A DNA stretch of 64,000 nucleotides from the NCBI RefSeq assembly GCF_030272615.1, contig NC_081414.1, forward strand, positions 3,473,501-3,537,500, written 5' to 3'. The translations under genes and the position numbers were made by a program. Under the pieces are notes generated by a model. The model was not told the origin of the DNA. It saw nothing but the letters and a program-made list of their open reading frames with translations, and ran no database searches. Shown in pieces: positions 23,199 to 35,045 of this stretch; within the stretch, counting starts at the first letter, position 1; every line of letters starts with the position of its first letter. The stretch comes from Cryptomeria japonica. Lineage: Eukaryota > Streptophyta > Pinopsida > Cupressales > Cupressaceae.

Positions 23199-25018
23199 TG
23201 TAATACCCTAAAAATGGTCATCTAAACCATGAGCCCCTAATCTCGACAACATCACCAAGGTCTTAACCAAAGGCAATTAAATCAATCTTGAGCACACAAT
23301 TAATTCTTCAATCATCAATGTCGCATGGCAAATTAATCAACCAATATTAATTAAATATTTATTTAATTAATTAAATCATTCCAAGTAAATCATTTTAAAC
23401 AGTTATCTTATTTATTTTATTAAATATCCTAGCATATTTAATTAAATAAATCAATTTGTCATTGTAGACACCTAAAATTGTCATGTCTAATTAAATAAAT
23501 ATTTTATTTATTTAATTATCTAAGCCTAATTCTTCTATTAATTAAATAAATCTTTATTTATTTAATTAATTCATTTATCCTCTTCTAGCCTTATTTCTCA
23601 TTTAAATAAATACATTTATTTATTTAAATTATCCCTTTCTTAAATTAAATAAATATTTTATTTATTTAATTGTCCTACTTCTTCTATTAATTAAATAAAT
23701 CTTTATTTATTTAATTAATTCATTATCTTTTTCTACACATGACACATGTCATTCATCTCTTATTTCCTACACTACCTACCTCTTTCATTATTTTGGTATT
23801 TCTTATACCTACCCTCTAATCCTAGCCGACCTCTCTTTTTACACCTCTCAATCTTAACCCTCCATTTCATATTGTGTCTTCTATTTAAGGAGATGCTTTC
23901 TTCATTGTCAAACCCTAATCCCTAATGAGACATGCCTAACTACTTGATCAATTGACTAGACTACAATTCTACTTGCAACCACATTCCGTTCTTTGTTGAG
24001 CTCTTGTGCATACAAAAATATGAGAGCAAGTATATCAAGCAAGATCAATGGAGATAGGAAGAATGGAGATCAAAACCCTAGTGGACATGTGATGGTATAA
24101 CCTTTGTGATTTTGAGTTATTTGCATTGTCTTAGGTAATCTTCATATGTTATGGTGGATCTTTGTTGTTGTTAGGCTAGGGTTTAGTGGTTGAATCCATT
24201 TTAGTCTTTCAATATTATTGTTTATTTGTTATCCATTTTCACCGTATACAGTCATAAATCTTCAAAAAAAGGAAACAAATCAAGAAAGAGGAATTGGAAA
24301 TTATGAGCACAAATCTTCAAAAAAGGAAATAAATTAAAAAAGGAATTTAATTGACCAAGAAAGAATTAAAAATTGAGAAAAGAAATCAATTGGAGATAAT
24401 CTTGAAAAACAAATTAAAAATTGATAGATAATCTCAAAGAAAGCAATTAAAAGAATTAAATATTAAAATTGAATGAAATAGAGAATAAATCAGTTTTTTC
24501 TGATTTTATCTTAATTTTAGTTCAATTTCCTTTAAAATTGAGAAAAGCATCCAATCACATCAATTCACTTGGATTGTGCTTCCTCTTGGAAAATCTTGAC
24601 CGCTCATCATCATTTGATCTCAGGCTTTGGTTTCTTTCTGAATTTTCTAAAAATTCGGGCCTTCATCTCTCATTTAAAAGATCCTGGAGAATATATTGTT
24701 TTTGCTCTAGGTTCATTGATATATTGCATACATATTTAGATCATTTATCTCATTTATTGCTTAAATCTTGTTAGATTAATCTTGCATCCATCTAGCATTA
24801 ATATCATGCTCATATAGATTAAAATCCTTCGTCTTGGTGTTGTCTAGTCACTGGATTGCTTATACAAATCTGAGAGCAATCTTATACTCTCATCTTTTAG
24901 AAGGCAATGGGTCGATTTGTTATGGTTTTCATATTCATATTTATATCTGTCTAACCATGCATGTAATGACTTGATTGAAGTGTTGTGCTTACAGATACAG
25001 GTCCACTTTTCACACACA
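23199..25018 (+). repeat. 5' LTR of element 1 (with nested insertion)
   Basis: Aligns end to end with 40104-41131 once the inserted segment 23463-24255 is removed, leaving 1,027 bp. It ends in a short CA run directly before the primer-binding site. Confidence 0.95.
23463..24250 (+). mobile_element. solo LTR, family A, inside the 5' LTR of element 1
   Basis: A 788-bp insertion absent from the 3' LTR of element 1. It begins TGTAGACACCTAAAATTGTC, ends ACCGTATACA, and is flanked by perfect GTCAT duplications (23458-23462 and 24251-24255). It contains three long TTAATTAAATAAAT/ATTTATTTAATTAA palindromic blocks and resembles 3355-4224. It is therefore younger than element 1. Confidence 0.95.
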
Positions 25019-25022
25019 TTTT

Positions 25023-25040
25023 TGGTGCCCACCGTGGGGC
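25023..25040 (+). promoter_or_regulatory. primer-binding site of element 1
   Basis: TGGTGCCCACCGTGGGGC starts four bases after the 5' LTR end, the position where a tRNA 3' end primes minus-strand DNA. The TGG start is typical (complement of CCA). The priming tRNA is not assigned here. Confidence 0.8.
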
Positions 25041-27206
25041 AGAAAACTACTTTTTCGGCCTCAAAATCATTTTTTTTATCCTACAGGTTTCGTCTGTACA
25101 GTCTCTGCGAAATATTGTACAAGCAGTTTCACTACATCGTACAACATTATATTGACGCCTGCAGTTTATCGTACGAAACAAGATTATATCCTGTAAATTG
25201 TCATACAAATCGGAATATGGACTCGTATGACATATTGATTCTGTTATATTATGTCGTTCTATATTGATTTATGACTCATATGACATACTGCTTATGCTAT
25301 CTTCTGTCGTTTTGTATTGATTTCTAACCCGTACGATAAAAGTGTTTTGTCGTTCCATTTTATGAGGATTGTCGTACGATTCTGTTTTCTGATAGATTAA
25401 AAAAACAGATTACTTTTCAGGGTTTTTCTTGAATTAAATTTTGATTGTGCTACCGCTGACCCTAAATTGTCTTCTGTCTGCTTGAGATTTTCACAGCCTA
25501 ACCAGTTTCTTGCAGGACGCTTGTCAAAGAATTTATCAATCAAACATACACCTGTCAAAGAATAAAAACAACATGACTACTGATACGTTGTTTTTGCAGG
25601 TTGCCTAAAGAGAGTCAACCAAACATCGTGCATTCTTTAAATTCATTTTCTTAGGCACTTAAATTGCTATCTGGTTAAAGAACAAATATGTCTTTTGTGT
25701 TTTCAGAAAAATCTAAGAGGTAGGAGAGTATGCTCTTGTCTTTTATAGACAATAAGAAATCTAGACCCTCGAAGCTTTTTCCAAGTTTTGAGATTTGTGT
25801 ACCTCTAGCGGGCCTATCACAGTGGGAAAAAGTAATCACCTTGTGAGAACGACCCAAGTGAGTACAACTGGACCTGAGCATTCCAACTCACTATAATAAA
25901 TAGGTCTCTGGTGATTAAAGTCTCAAAGGATGGGATTATTTGAGTTTTCTCTTTGAGATCTCTCATATTAAGCATTTTGTAGGGCCTCACGGTCCCAATC
26001 ACGTTTACGTGACTACAGCTTGTTCCGGTACCTTGTCGGGCTATAGGCCTCAATCATGCTTGCGTGACTTCAAGGGGTAATTTCAAACGGAATTCTTGAC
26101 TAAGAACTATATATTAGAAGCTACCTGATTCACCTCCGAAAGGTTGATAATCTTTGTGCAAGAGAGATAGTAACTCTCCCAAGACACTTGCCATATCGTG
26201 CCCCCATTAGCGTTTGGAGTTGGCTAATACGGCGTTGAGAATCCATTGCGTGAGACTCAGCGGTCGTATTCTGATTAGCTATTGGGTGTGTGCCTAGGTC
26301 AGCAAGCAAAGGTTTTCTTCTCTAAGCCAACTTCCATAGGGTTAGCGTGCTGCGATTGAATTATTATATATCTTGCGTGTTTTCTGTGTTTTCATCTCTG
26401 AAACTAAAAAATGAAATACTAAAATTGGAGAAAACAAATCAAACAAATCAACAACTCGGTGATAAAACTCTATCTGTGTCAAAGCTAGTCTATCATGGTA
26501 AAAAATTAGTCCATCTCAAAATTGATCATACTCAGTTGTCATACTCAGCCATTGGAAAACTCAGAATTTTTAGTCTCTGCTTTGTGAACAGTCGTACGAG
26601 TCTGGTAAATTGTCGTCCTGCCCCATATCCTGTGTCGTACGAGTTTACTAAATTGTCGTCCTAAGGTCAATCCTCTGTCGTACGAAACCCAACCAGTATG
26701 TCGTTCAAAGCTAAATCTTGTGTCGGACGAGACATAACTGAACAAAATTATTTGTCGTTCAAGACCTACCCATTTGTCGTACGATACTAGGCAGCAACTC
26801 GTATGAAATAGAACTGTCATTGTCCTAAACCTGTTATATTGTTGTACGATTTCAGAAATTTTGTCGTACGGGTCTCTGATTTTGCCAGTCTAGAACAGTC
26901 AAACTTGTCTAAAACAATCTACAACGAGCATAAAACTGGTCATCACCCTCTTGAGCATAAACAACCTTGATAGTGTACCCCTGTCGTTGCGTTGCACGAT
27001 TTTGTCGATCATCTCTCAGCTAGTTCAAACAAACACCTTATCAAACCTAAGTTAACTTGGATAACGTCTTACACAAGATAGATCATTCCTGAAACCAGAC
27101 CAGATCTTAAGTTACTTCTCTCAATCACTACGTTAAACAAACTACTAGCTACAATTTGATCTTGACTTATGCAACACATCTCGCTCTCGGTCTTGTCGAT
27201 TACAAA
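25041..27206 (+). other. leader of element 1 with TCGTACGA palindromes
   Basis: Untranslated region between primer-binding site and gag. Exact TCGTACGA occurs at 25169, 25372, 26592, 26635, 26678 and 26777. Many one-base variants (for example at 25330, 26702-26731 and 26863) sit in a background of recurring TGTCGTnC phrases. No protein family is recognised in its short frames. Confidence 0.75.
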
Positions 27207-29124
27207 ATGCCTGTTCAAACCAAAAATTCTCGCAGCAAAAAGGACAAAGAAAAAGAAACGCCCTTTGTGTCAAAAGACAATCCATTCTTTGTGGAAGACC
27301 CCTTTTACAATAAACCGTCCTCGTCACAGATACTAGTTTACGACATACCAATCTTTGGTCAGCCCCTATCTCCCACCATGTCTGGGGAAAGACAAGTAAG
27401 AGAAGCTAATAAACAAGACACTCACGATGACTTTAGCAACCATGCCACTGACAATGATTCCTCATCCACTGAATCTGAGCTTCCTGAACCTCATGAAGTC
27501 GAAGTACATAGATGTCAGAATGATAAACAATTTCAAAAAATGATGAAGGTCATCATGGCTAGGGAAAAAGAAGACTATTTCCTAGAATTAGCAAAGCAAG
27601 TCGCCAAACTCCCTACTGGTTATAATGTGGAGGCCCTCGTCGCTAAAGAGGAAGAGACACCATGGGGAAAAATGAGAAAACAAATGCAAGCATTACAAAC
27701 TGCGGTCACAAGAATAGAAAACAAAGATAAAACCCCAAAACAATATTCTCTGGACATAATATGCCCATTCCCATTTGACAAAAACCTTTACATGTCTCCA
27801 TTTCCTTCACGAGTTGAGATCCCAAAATTTGACAAATATGATGGTACCTCAGATCCTCAAGATCATGTCAGAGAGTTTTGTGTCGCTTATATGGAGTTCA
27901 TGCACAATCAAACGTACCTCATGCGCCTTTTCCCAAGGAGTTTAGGGGGTTAAACAATGGAATGGTTCACAAGCCTACCCAAAGGGATAAAAACGTTTGA
28001 AGAACTAATCCAACTATTTTTACAACAATACTCATACAATATTTGTCACCCAGTCACTATGATAGAGCTTTGCAATACCAGACAAAAGACAGGAGAACCC
28101 TTTCTCACCTTCCTCCAACGATGGAGAAAGATGTTCTCTGAAACATTCACAGACTATCCCAGATCTTGAGAAAATGGATATCTTTGTCAACAACTTAGTC
28201 CCTAAATTGAAATACAGTGTCCAGATGTAAGTACACCCTTCTTTCAACAAAATGGTAGATAACGCCCTCAGAATGGAAGACGTGCTTATCAAAAAAGGAG
28301 ATATATCACTTTAGAAAGAAACATCGCAAGGTTCTAGCTCTAAAGAAAAGAGAAAATACTGGAAATATGGCAAAGATAGCAACAAGAACGTCGTTAATGA
28401 TGGAGTGGTAGATACTTTCCAAGCAAAAACAAAATCCACAATATTTAACTTGGCCAGTGGCACGCAAGCACTCAAGGCAGTTGAAACTACAACAGAGAAT
28501 CCCCCAAAGAAAACAAGAGAATGGTTTAAAGAAAAACACTGGCTTTCAAAGCCTAAGCGTAATTTTACTCCTCTAGATGAATCATATGAATCGGCTTTTA
28601 AAACTTTATTGGCAAATAATCTGATAACATTACCAGACAATTCTAGACCATATGACCCAGAAATTAGACCCAAATGGTGGAGAGAAAACGAATACTGTGA
28701 CTACCATCGGAACAAGGGACATAACATAAACCACTGCATGAAACTGCAACATGAAATCCAAGATCTCATTGACGCAGGCAAGATCGTTGTTGGAAATCAT
28801 GCAACTAATGTTGATCATAAAGCCTTTAAAGATCCCTTACCCACTTATGAACAAGGAGATTCCTCAAAATCCAAGGGAGGAGCTAGAGTCAATTATACTT
28901 ACACTAACAACAATAATGTGATCAACATGATTGAATCTGCTCAAGCTGAATATTGCAATGTGATCATAGTCCTAGACCACCAAAATCAAGCACAAGCTGC
29001 TAATGCCATGACTCGCGCTCAAAAGAAGATTACTCTCCCAGGAGCCAGTTCCTCAACTTTCGATCAAACAACATCAAACCTACCAAATAGACAAACAGAC
29101 ACAATCATGGCTAAATCAAAATAA
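27207..29124 (+). pseudogene. gag of element 1
   Basis: Capsid/nucleocapsid polyprotein of the virus-like particle. The ATG at 27207 follows the leader. A charged N-terminus leads to YSLDIICPFPFDKNLY, then PKFDKYDGTSDPQDHV and MRLFPRSL, then WFTSLPKGIKTFEEL, the retrotransposon gag core. Next comes the zinc-binding CDYHRNKGHNINHC (a C-x2-H-x4-H-x4-C variant common in Tat gags, about 28697-28738). The frame is broken by TAA at 27951, a one-base shift near 28163, and stops near 28228 and 28312. It ends at TAA 29122-29124, directly abutting the ATG of the protease frame. Element 2 gag shares the same blocks. Confidence 0.88.
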
Positions 29125-31101
29125 ATGGCTTCATCGTCTTCTCCTGGTTATAGTATTGTCGAACAATTGAAGAGAACCAATGCTCAAATCTCCATTTTGG
29201 AACTGCTTAAGATCTCTTTTGCTCATAAAGAGGTCCTGGACAAGGCTCTACTTACCACCAGTGTCCCTAAAGATTTAGACATAGATCGGTTTCAATCTAT
29301 GGTGGGTCACCTAACTTCACCTTATTATCTCACTCTCTCTGAAGAAGATGATAACTCACTGAGTCACCCACATAACCAGCCATTACACATTGAAGCCATG
29401 ATCCATAAACACTGAGTTAAACGTGTTTTGATAGATGGAGGCACTGGGTTGAATATATGTGCATACAATCTACTAACACGGCTGGGATTTTCTGAAAATG
29501 TTATTGATCCAACAAAGAAGATAACAATCAAGGCTTATGATGAAGAAGAAAGAACTTCTAAGGGTCTGGTGCGATTATCGATTAGGGTAGGACCTATAGA
29601 AAGAGATGTCATTTTTCAAGTCCTGGATCTTCATCTTTCATACAACATCTTACTAAGCAGGCCATGGATTCATGAAATGAACGTAGTACCATCTACGTAT
29701 CATCAATGCCTGAAGTTTCCTTATAATGGAGTTGAAGTTAGGATTCCTGTTGATACAAGTTATACCTGTAATGCATTAACGCAGAGTGTTGATGCTTTTG
29801 TTCCTCATAATAGAGCAGCCTCCATAGTTGAAAGTTCAGAATCTTTGCTGAAAGATTTACAAAAGAAATTGAAAATCACAAACACTGGCATAGATGGATA
29901 CAAGATAAAGCCTATATTGTCACTAATGTCTCTTCCTCCATCACCAAGACAGTCGGGAAAACCGTCAGAGGTTATGAAGCCACAAATTTCAACTCCAAAA
30001 GTCATTTATGATGGCACCATCATACAGTCCTCTACTTCTCTTGCAGGTGAAATAGAAGGAGATGATGTTCTCAAATCACTTTTCAAAGAGGACAGTGCAA
30101 GCAAAGAAATACGCCATTATGAGATTTCTCCGACACAATATGGTCTAGGCTATAAGATGCTTCAGCGCATGGGATATTTAGGTACTGGTCCTCTTGGCAA
30201 ACGTCAAAAAGGTATTGAACCTATTCAATTACAAACTAAGTCTCTCAATGATAAAGCTGGACTGGGATATGATCCAAGAAAGCAGTCAGATCAGAAGCAC
30301 ATATCTCACCATCAACGTAAGTGGAAGAAAAAGGTACTACCTTTAACAACACAAGAACTTAATACTCAACAAACTCAGGAAGAGTATGATGATGAACAAA
30401 AAGAATTGCCCACCCAGAGAGAGGAAACAGATGGTAATCAAGTTCCAGTTATATCAGCTATAATACCACAAGAAGTAGAAGTCCCAGAGGATATGAGAGA
30501 TGAAGTATACAGAATCAGAGAATTGTTTGCACCACTAAAAGTTCTAGTCACATATACTGGCAGACAACAAGTAGATGATTCAGAAACTGATTCAAATGAG
30601 TATGAATGGGGTCCAGATCACATCTCATATACATCTACTACAGAAACCCTTGAAGAATCCAATGATATCACAGATGATACACAAGAGCTGATACGCCTCA
30701 GAATGCAAAAGGAAATAGAAGAAAACGGACTAAAAAGACAAGAAGACTATGAACCACAACTGGAGGAAGAAAGGACACAAGCTATTTCTTCACTTACCAA
30801 CCCTCCTAATGAGATAGGACAAATTAGGTACGGAACTACAAAAGAAGAATTAGAAGCTACAGAAACAGAACTAGTCATCAGTCCAGAGGAAGTTGAATGT
30901 AAGAGACGACAGGGATTAACAGAACTGTCAAAGTCATGTCCACAAGTGTGTCAAATACAAGCAATCAATAAACCAAATCACGAAGGAACTTGCAGCATCA
31001 AAGATGTGGGTGTTGATACTATATATACCTTTACTAAGCCACTTGAAGATGAGTCAGCAACTTCATCCTATGATTCTGATGACTCAGACAGGAGCTCTTA
31101 A
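29125..31101 (+). pseudogene. protease and G-patch region of element 1
   Basis: Aspartic protease that processes the polyprotein, with a G-patch RNA-binding segment behind it. The frame from 29125 has one stop (TGA 29413-29415) just before VLIDGGTGLNIC, the protease active-site block (D-G-G in place of the usual D-S/T-G). The flap and C-terminal helix region follow up to RPWIHEMN. About 30139-30280 encodes the G-patch, YGLGYKMLQRMGYLGTGPLG, ending in AGLGYDP. The 557-codon frame then runs through an acidic linker to TAA at 31101. The adjoining gag stop is not at the same place in element 2, so I treat it as decay rather than a programmed stop. Confidence 0.85.
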
Positions 31102-31246
31102 CAACAACTATTCAACAACGCATTATGACTACTCTGTCATGAATGATGAGATATTGTCTACTGTCACACCATGATATGTAGTCCATTCTGAAGTAGGTGA
31201 CGATGCTAGAAGTAGGTCGGTTGGGTTAGGTCCAATAAATTCCAAC

Positions 31247-32640
31247 ATGAATTTCGATAATCGTGTCGTAACTCTTCGTGGTCTCGAGACACATACACAA
31301 GGTAGTCTTCTGGAACTCGACTGGTCAGTCCGAAGCCATGATGATAGTACCGTGAACTCCATTGAGCCTGTTCCAACCTTATCCTTAATGCATCAGGAAT
31401 TGATTGATTGTACTCTTTATAACCAACCCTTGAATGTACCTACTTTTGCCAATGACTATACATTAGCCTATTATCTCAATGGAGTTGAACCCATGTACTC
31501 TTCCACCAGCGAACAGAATGAAAACATGACTGAAGTGGATATCAAGTATCTTAGTCGCAAAAACAAGAAAAATAAAAATAAAAGATCTGATGGCGAAAAC
31601 CATATTGTGGCGGTGTCAGAATCTAAAAAAGAGAAAATAAAGGACGTACCTAAAGGTGAAAACCTCTCTGAGGCGCTTGAAGGTGAGATACTTGATATTT
31701 TGCCAAGTCACTTCTAGGAGAGATCTTCCATATTGATCGAGCCAACTCAACCAGTGAACATTGGGAGTTCAGAGACACCACACATCATTCATTTAGCTCA
31801 ATCACTATCAGCAGAAGAGTTAAAAGATTTCAGCAACTTTTTTTTTAAAAAGAAGATCAACTTTGCATGGACATACTCAAATATGCCAGGGCTAGATCCT
31901 GATCTTATCATGCATCATCTCTCTAATACACCAGGAGTTAAACCAGTCAAGTAAAAACTCCGTAAGATGCATCCTCATGTGGCACTGCTAGTTAAAGCTG
32001 AACTAGAAAAATTGTTGAAAGCTAGATTTATCAGGGCTATAGACTACGCATAATGGATATCAAATATAGTACATGTATCAAAGGCGGACAAATCTATTAG
32101 AGTTTGCACAGACTTCAGGGATCTCAACAAAGCATGTCTGAAAGACGATTTTCCATTGCCCAACATTGACATGATAGTAGATATGACTACAGGATATGAG
32201 ATGTATTCATTAATGGATGGATTCTCTGGTTACAATCAGATCAAGATAGCACCTGAAGATCAAGAAAAGACAGCTTTCACATGTGCATGGGGAACCTTCT
32301 GCTGGAATGGTCTAAAGAACGCAGGAGCAACTTACCAAAGAGAAGTAAACACTATCTTCCATGATATGATGCATAAAAACATGGAAGATTATGTCGATGA
32401 CACCCTGGTAAAGACTATGAAGAGATCTACGCATATTCAAGAGCTAGGCCTCATACTAGATAGAATGATAAGATTCAAGCTTCGGTTAAATCCTAAAAAG
32501 TGTGCATTTGGAGTAACATCAGGAAAATTGCTTGGTTACATAATTTTAAAAAAAGGAATTGAGGTTGATCCTGAAAAGGTCCAAGCTATAATGGAAATGC
32601 CTCCGCCCAAGAACAGAAGTCAAATGAGAAGTTTATAGGG
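31247..32640 (+). pseudogene. reverse transcriptase of element 1
   Basis: Copies element RNA into DNA. After a linker (31247-31717), the RT entry region runs from about 31733 (INFAWTYSNMPGLDP), with FRDLNKACLKDDFPLPNID, LMDGFSGYNQIKI and the catalytic YVDD at 32390-32401. Then comes LNPKKCAFGVTSGKLLGY. The block before GLKNAG lacks four residues that element 2 keeps (VMPF), an in-frame 12-bp loss near 32310 in a normally invariant motif. Stops interrupt at 31717, 31954, about 32052 and 32638. Confidence 0.9.
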
Positions 32641-33238
32641 CCGTCTTCAATCAATAAGGCGTTTTATATCTCAGCTAGCAGACAAAGCTCAACCCTTCAC
32701 AAAGGTATCAAGAAAAGGGATTCAATACAACTGGGATAAAGATTGTGAACAACATTTACAACAAATCAAAAAATATCTTTCTAATCCACCAATATTAATG
32801 CCACCGATTCAAGGTAAGCCACTGATCCAGTACATATCAGCTACGGATACTTCACTGGGGGCACTTCTAGCACAACAGGATGACAATAAAAAGGAACGAG
32901 CTATTTATTACATCAGCAAAACATTGGTGTCATATGAAATGAACTACACTACAATAGAGAAAGCATGCTTAGCATTGGTCTTTGCATCACAAAAATTAAG
33001 GCACTATATGTTGGCACACTCTATTAAGTTGGTAGCTAAGATTGATCCCCTCAAATATATTCTCAGTAAAGCAATGCTTGCTGGAAGACTGGCTAAATGG
33101 GTCATGGTTCTTACTGAATTTGATATTGAATATGTGGAACGTACAACCATCAAAGGATAGGTTATTGCAGACCAACTTCTTGATGCTCCACTTGAAGACA
33201 GTCAACCTCTGCATATAGAATTCCCAGATGAATCAATC
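32641..33238 (+). pseudogene. RNase H domain of element 1 (gypsy type)
   Basis: Connection and RNase H segment: LQSIRRFISQLADKAQPF, then ISATDTSLGALLAQQ, IYYISKTLVSYEMNYT, EKACLALVFASQKLRHYM and LAKWVMVLTEFDIEYV. This degrades the RNA strand of the hybrid. The TAG near 33158 follows the domain. Confidence 0.88.
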
Positions 33239-33680
33239 ATGCACCTTACTGAACAATCATGGAAGATGTTCTTTGATGGTTCTTTCACTCAACATGGTTC
33301 TGGTGCCGAAATACTTTTTATTACTGCTCAGAAATACTCAATTCTAAAAGCTTACAAGATTCTCTTCCCTTGCACAAACAACATTGCAGAATATGAAGCT
33401 TTGGTAAACAGGATCAAGCTGGCCATTGAGTGGAAGATAGTTGAATTACACATCTATGGATATTCTCAACTCATTATCAACCAAATCAATGATCTCTATC
33501 ATACAAGAGATGAGAAACTGATGCCTTATAAGAGAATGGTGGATGATGTCAAGAAATACTTTGCCTTTGTATCATTTCAGCAGATCCTCAGAACAACAAA
33601 TAGAGCAGCAGATGCAATGGCCACTTTGGCATCTATACCACAGCTACAAGAATCTAATTTTCACTTTGAATTCCTGGTGG
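33239..33680 (+). pseudogene. second, archaeal-type RNase H of element 1
   Basis: A second RNase H after the first is a hallmark of the Tat branch. Visible are MFFDGSFTQHGSGAEI (first Asp), NNIAEYEALVNRIKLAIEWK (Glu), GYSQLIINQ (the second Asp position reads Tyr, where element 2 keeps GDSQL) and RAADAMATLAS (last Asp). The lost aspartate would be expected to abolish catalysis. Confidence 0.82.
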
Positions 33681-35011
33681 AAGAGTTACATTATCCTGCC
33701 TATGATTCCCCAGAGTCCCAAATGGTCTGTTCTATTATTGGACATGACTCATCTCATTATAGCCACATTTATTCTTACCTACGTGACCAAGTTGTCCCTG
33801 CTAATCTTTCCCAAAATGAAAAAAGGAACCTAACCCAAAATGCATCACGGTATGTCATCATTGCTAACGACCTATTCAGACGAGGTTTATATAATACTTT
33901 TCTTAGATGTATAGAAACCAAGGAGTCCCAACGCGCATTCTCCGAGGTTCATGAAGGTGTTTGTGGATCCCATTCGAACGGTCTGACTTTAGCACGAAAA
34001 CTACTAAGGGCATGCTACTACTGGCCAGACATGGAGAAAGAAGCTATAAAATTTGCTAAAACCTGTGAAAAGTGTCAGTTGCATGGGCACCTTATACACG
34101 CTCCAACAAGGGATCTCATACCCTTTGTGACACACCGGCCCTTTCAACAGTGGGTGTTTGATCTAATTGGCCAAATATATCCTACATGATCTAACAGACA
34201 CAAATTTATTATCACTGCCACTGAGTACCTCACTAAGTGGGTAGAAGCAGTTCCGCTCATCAAGGCAACCGACAAACAAGTAGCTCTATTTATTCTTAAT
34301 TATATCATCTGCAAGTATGGTATACCTTCATCCATTATAATAGACAATGGAGGACAGTTTAAGAACAAAGATCTAGATGAACTCTGTGAGAAGTTTAAAA
34401 TCAAACAACACTGGTCCTCAGTATATTATCCTCAAGGTAATGGACAAGCAGAGGCATCTAACAAAAACCTATTGACTATCTTGCACAGAATGGTGAACAA
34501 ATCTGAGAAGGATTGGCATCTGCAGCTCAATCTTGCACTGTGGGCTTATAGAACAAGTGTTAGAACACCTACTGGGGCTACACCTTTTTTTCTGGTGTAT
34601 GGGTCCGAAGCAGTATTACCTATTGAAGTAGAAATACCATCTCTAAGAGTTTCCTTGCAAGGTCTTGTTACTGATGAAGACTATAGAATATCTAGATTGC
34701 AAGAGCTCGAATTGCCGGATGAGCGTCGGCAAGTGGCGTTTGATCATCTTAGAGTGTATCAAAAGAGAATGTCCAGAGGATATAACAAGAAGGTTCTACA
34801 TCAAGAATTTCAGGTTGGTGACCCAGTCCTGAGAGAAAATCCTAAAAATCAATAGTTTCGAGACAACAAAGGGAAGTTTGAACCTAACTGGCTGGGTCCT
34901 TATATCGTTACTACAGCTTTTGGCTCTGGTGCCTATCAACTCTCAACATCGGAAGGAGAACAGCTCCGCGAGCCAATCAACACCATCCATCTGAAGAAAT
35001 TCTTCACCTAA
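33681..35011 (+). pseudogene. integrase of element 1
   Basis: Inserts the cDNA into the genome. The HHCC zinc finger is at about 33940-34085 (EVHEGVCGSH...CEKCQLHGH). The catalytic core contains WVFDLIG (D), IIIDNGGQF (D) and YYPQGNGQAEASNK (E). The C-terminal part runs to FGSGAYQLSTSEGE and HLKKFFT before TAA at 35009-35011. Stops at 34187-34189 and 34853-34855 split it. There is no chromodomain. Confidence 0.9.
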
Positions 35012-35045
35012 TATTCTTTTCTCCTGCAACTTATACAGCGAAAAA

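Noticed and set aside
27145-28673. Minus-strand frames across element 1 gag
   Set aside because: No motif; opposite strand of recognised gag sequence.
29122-29127. Abutting TAA and ATG between gag and protease as a programmed stop
   Set aside because: Element 2 has its stop about 30 codons earlier and none at this point, so conservation is lacking.
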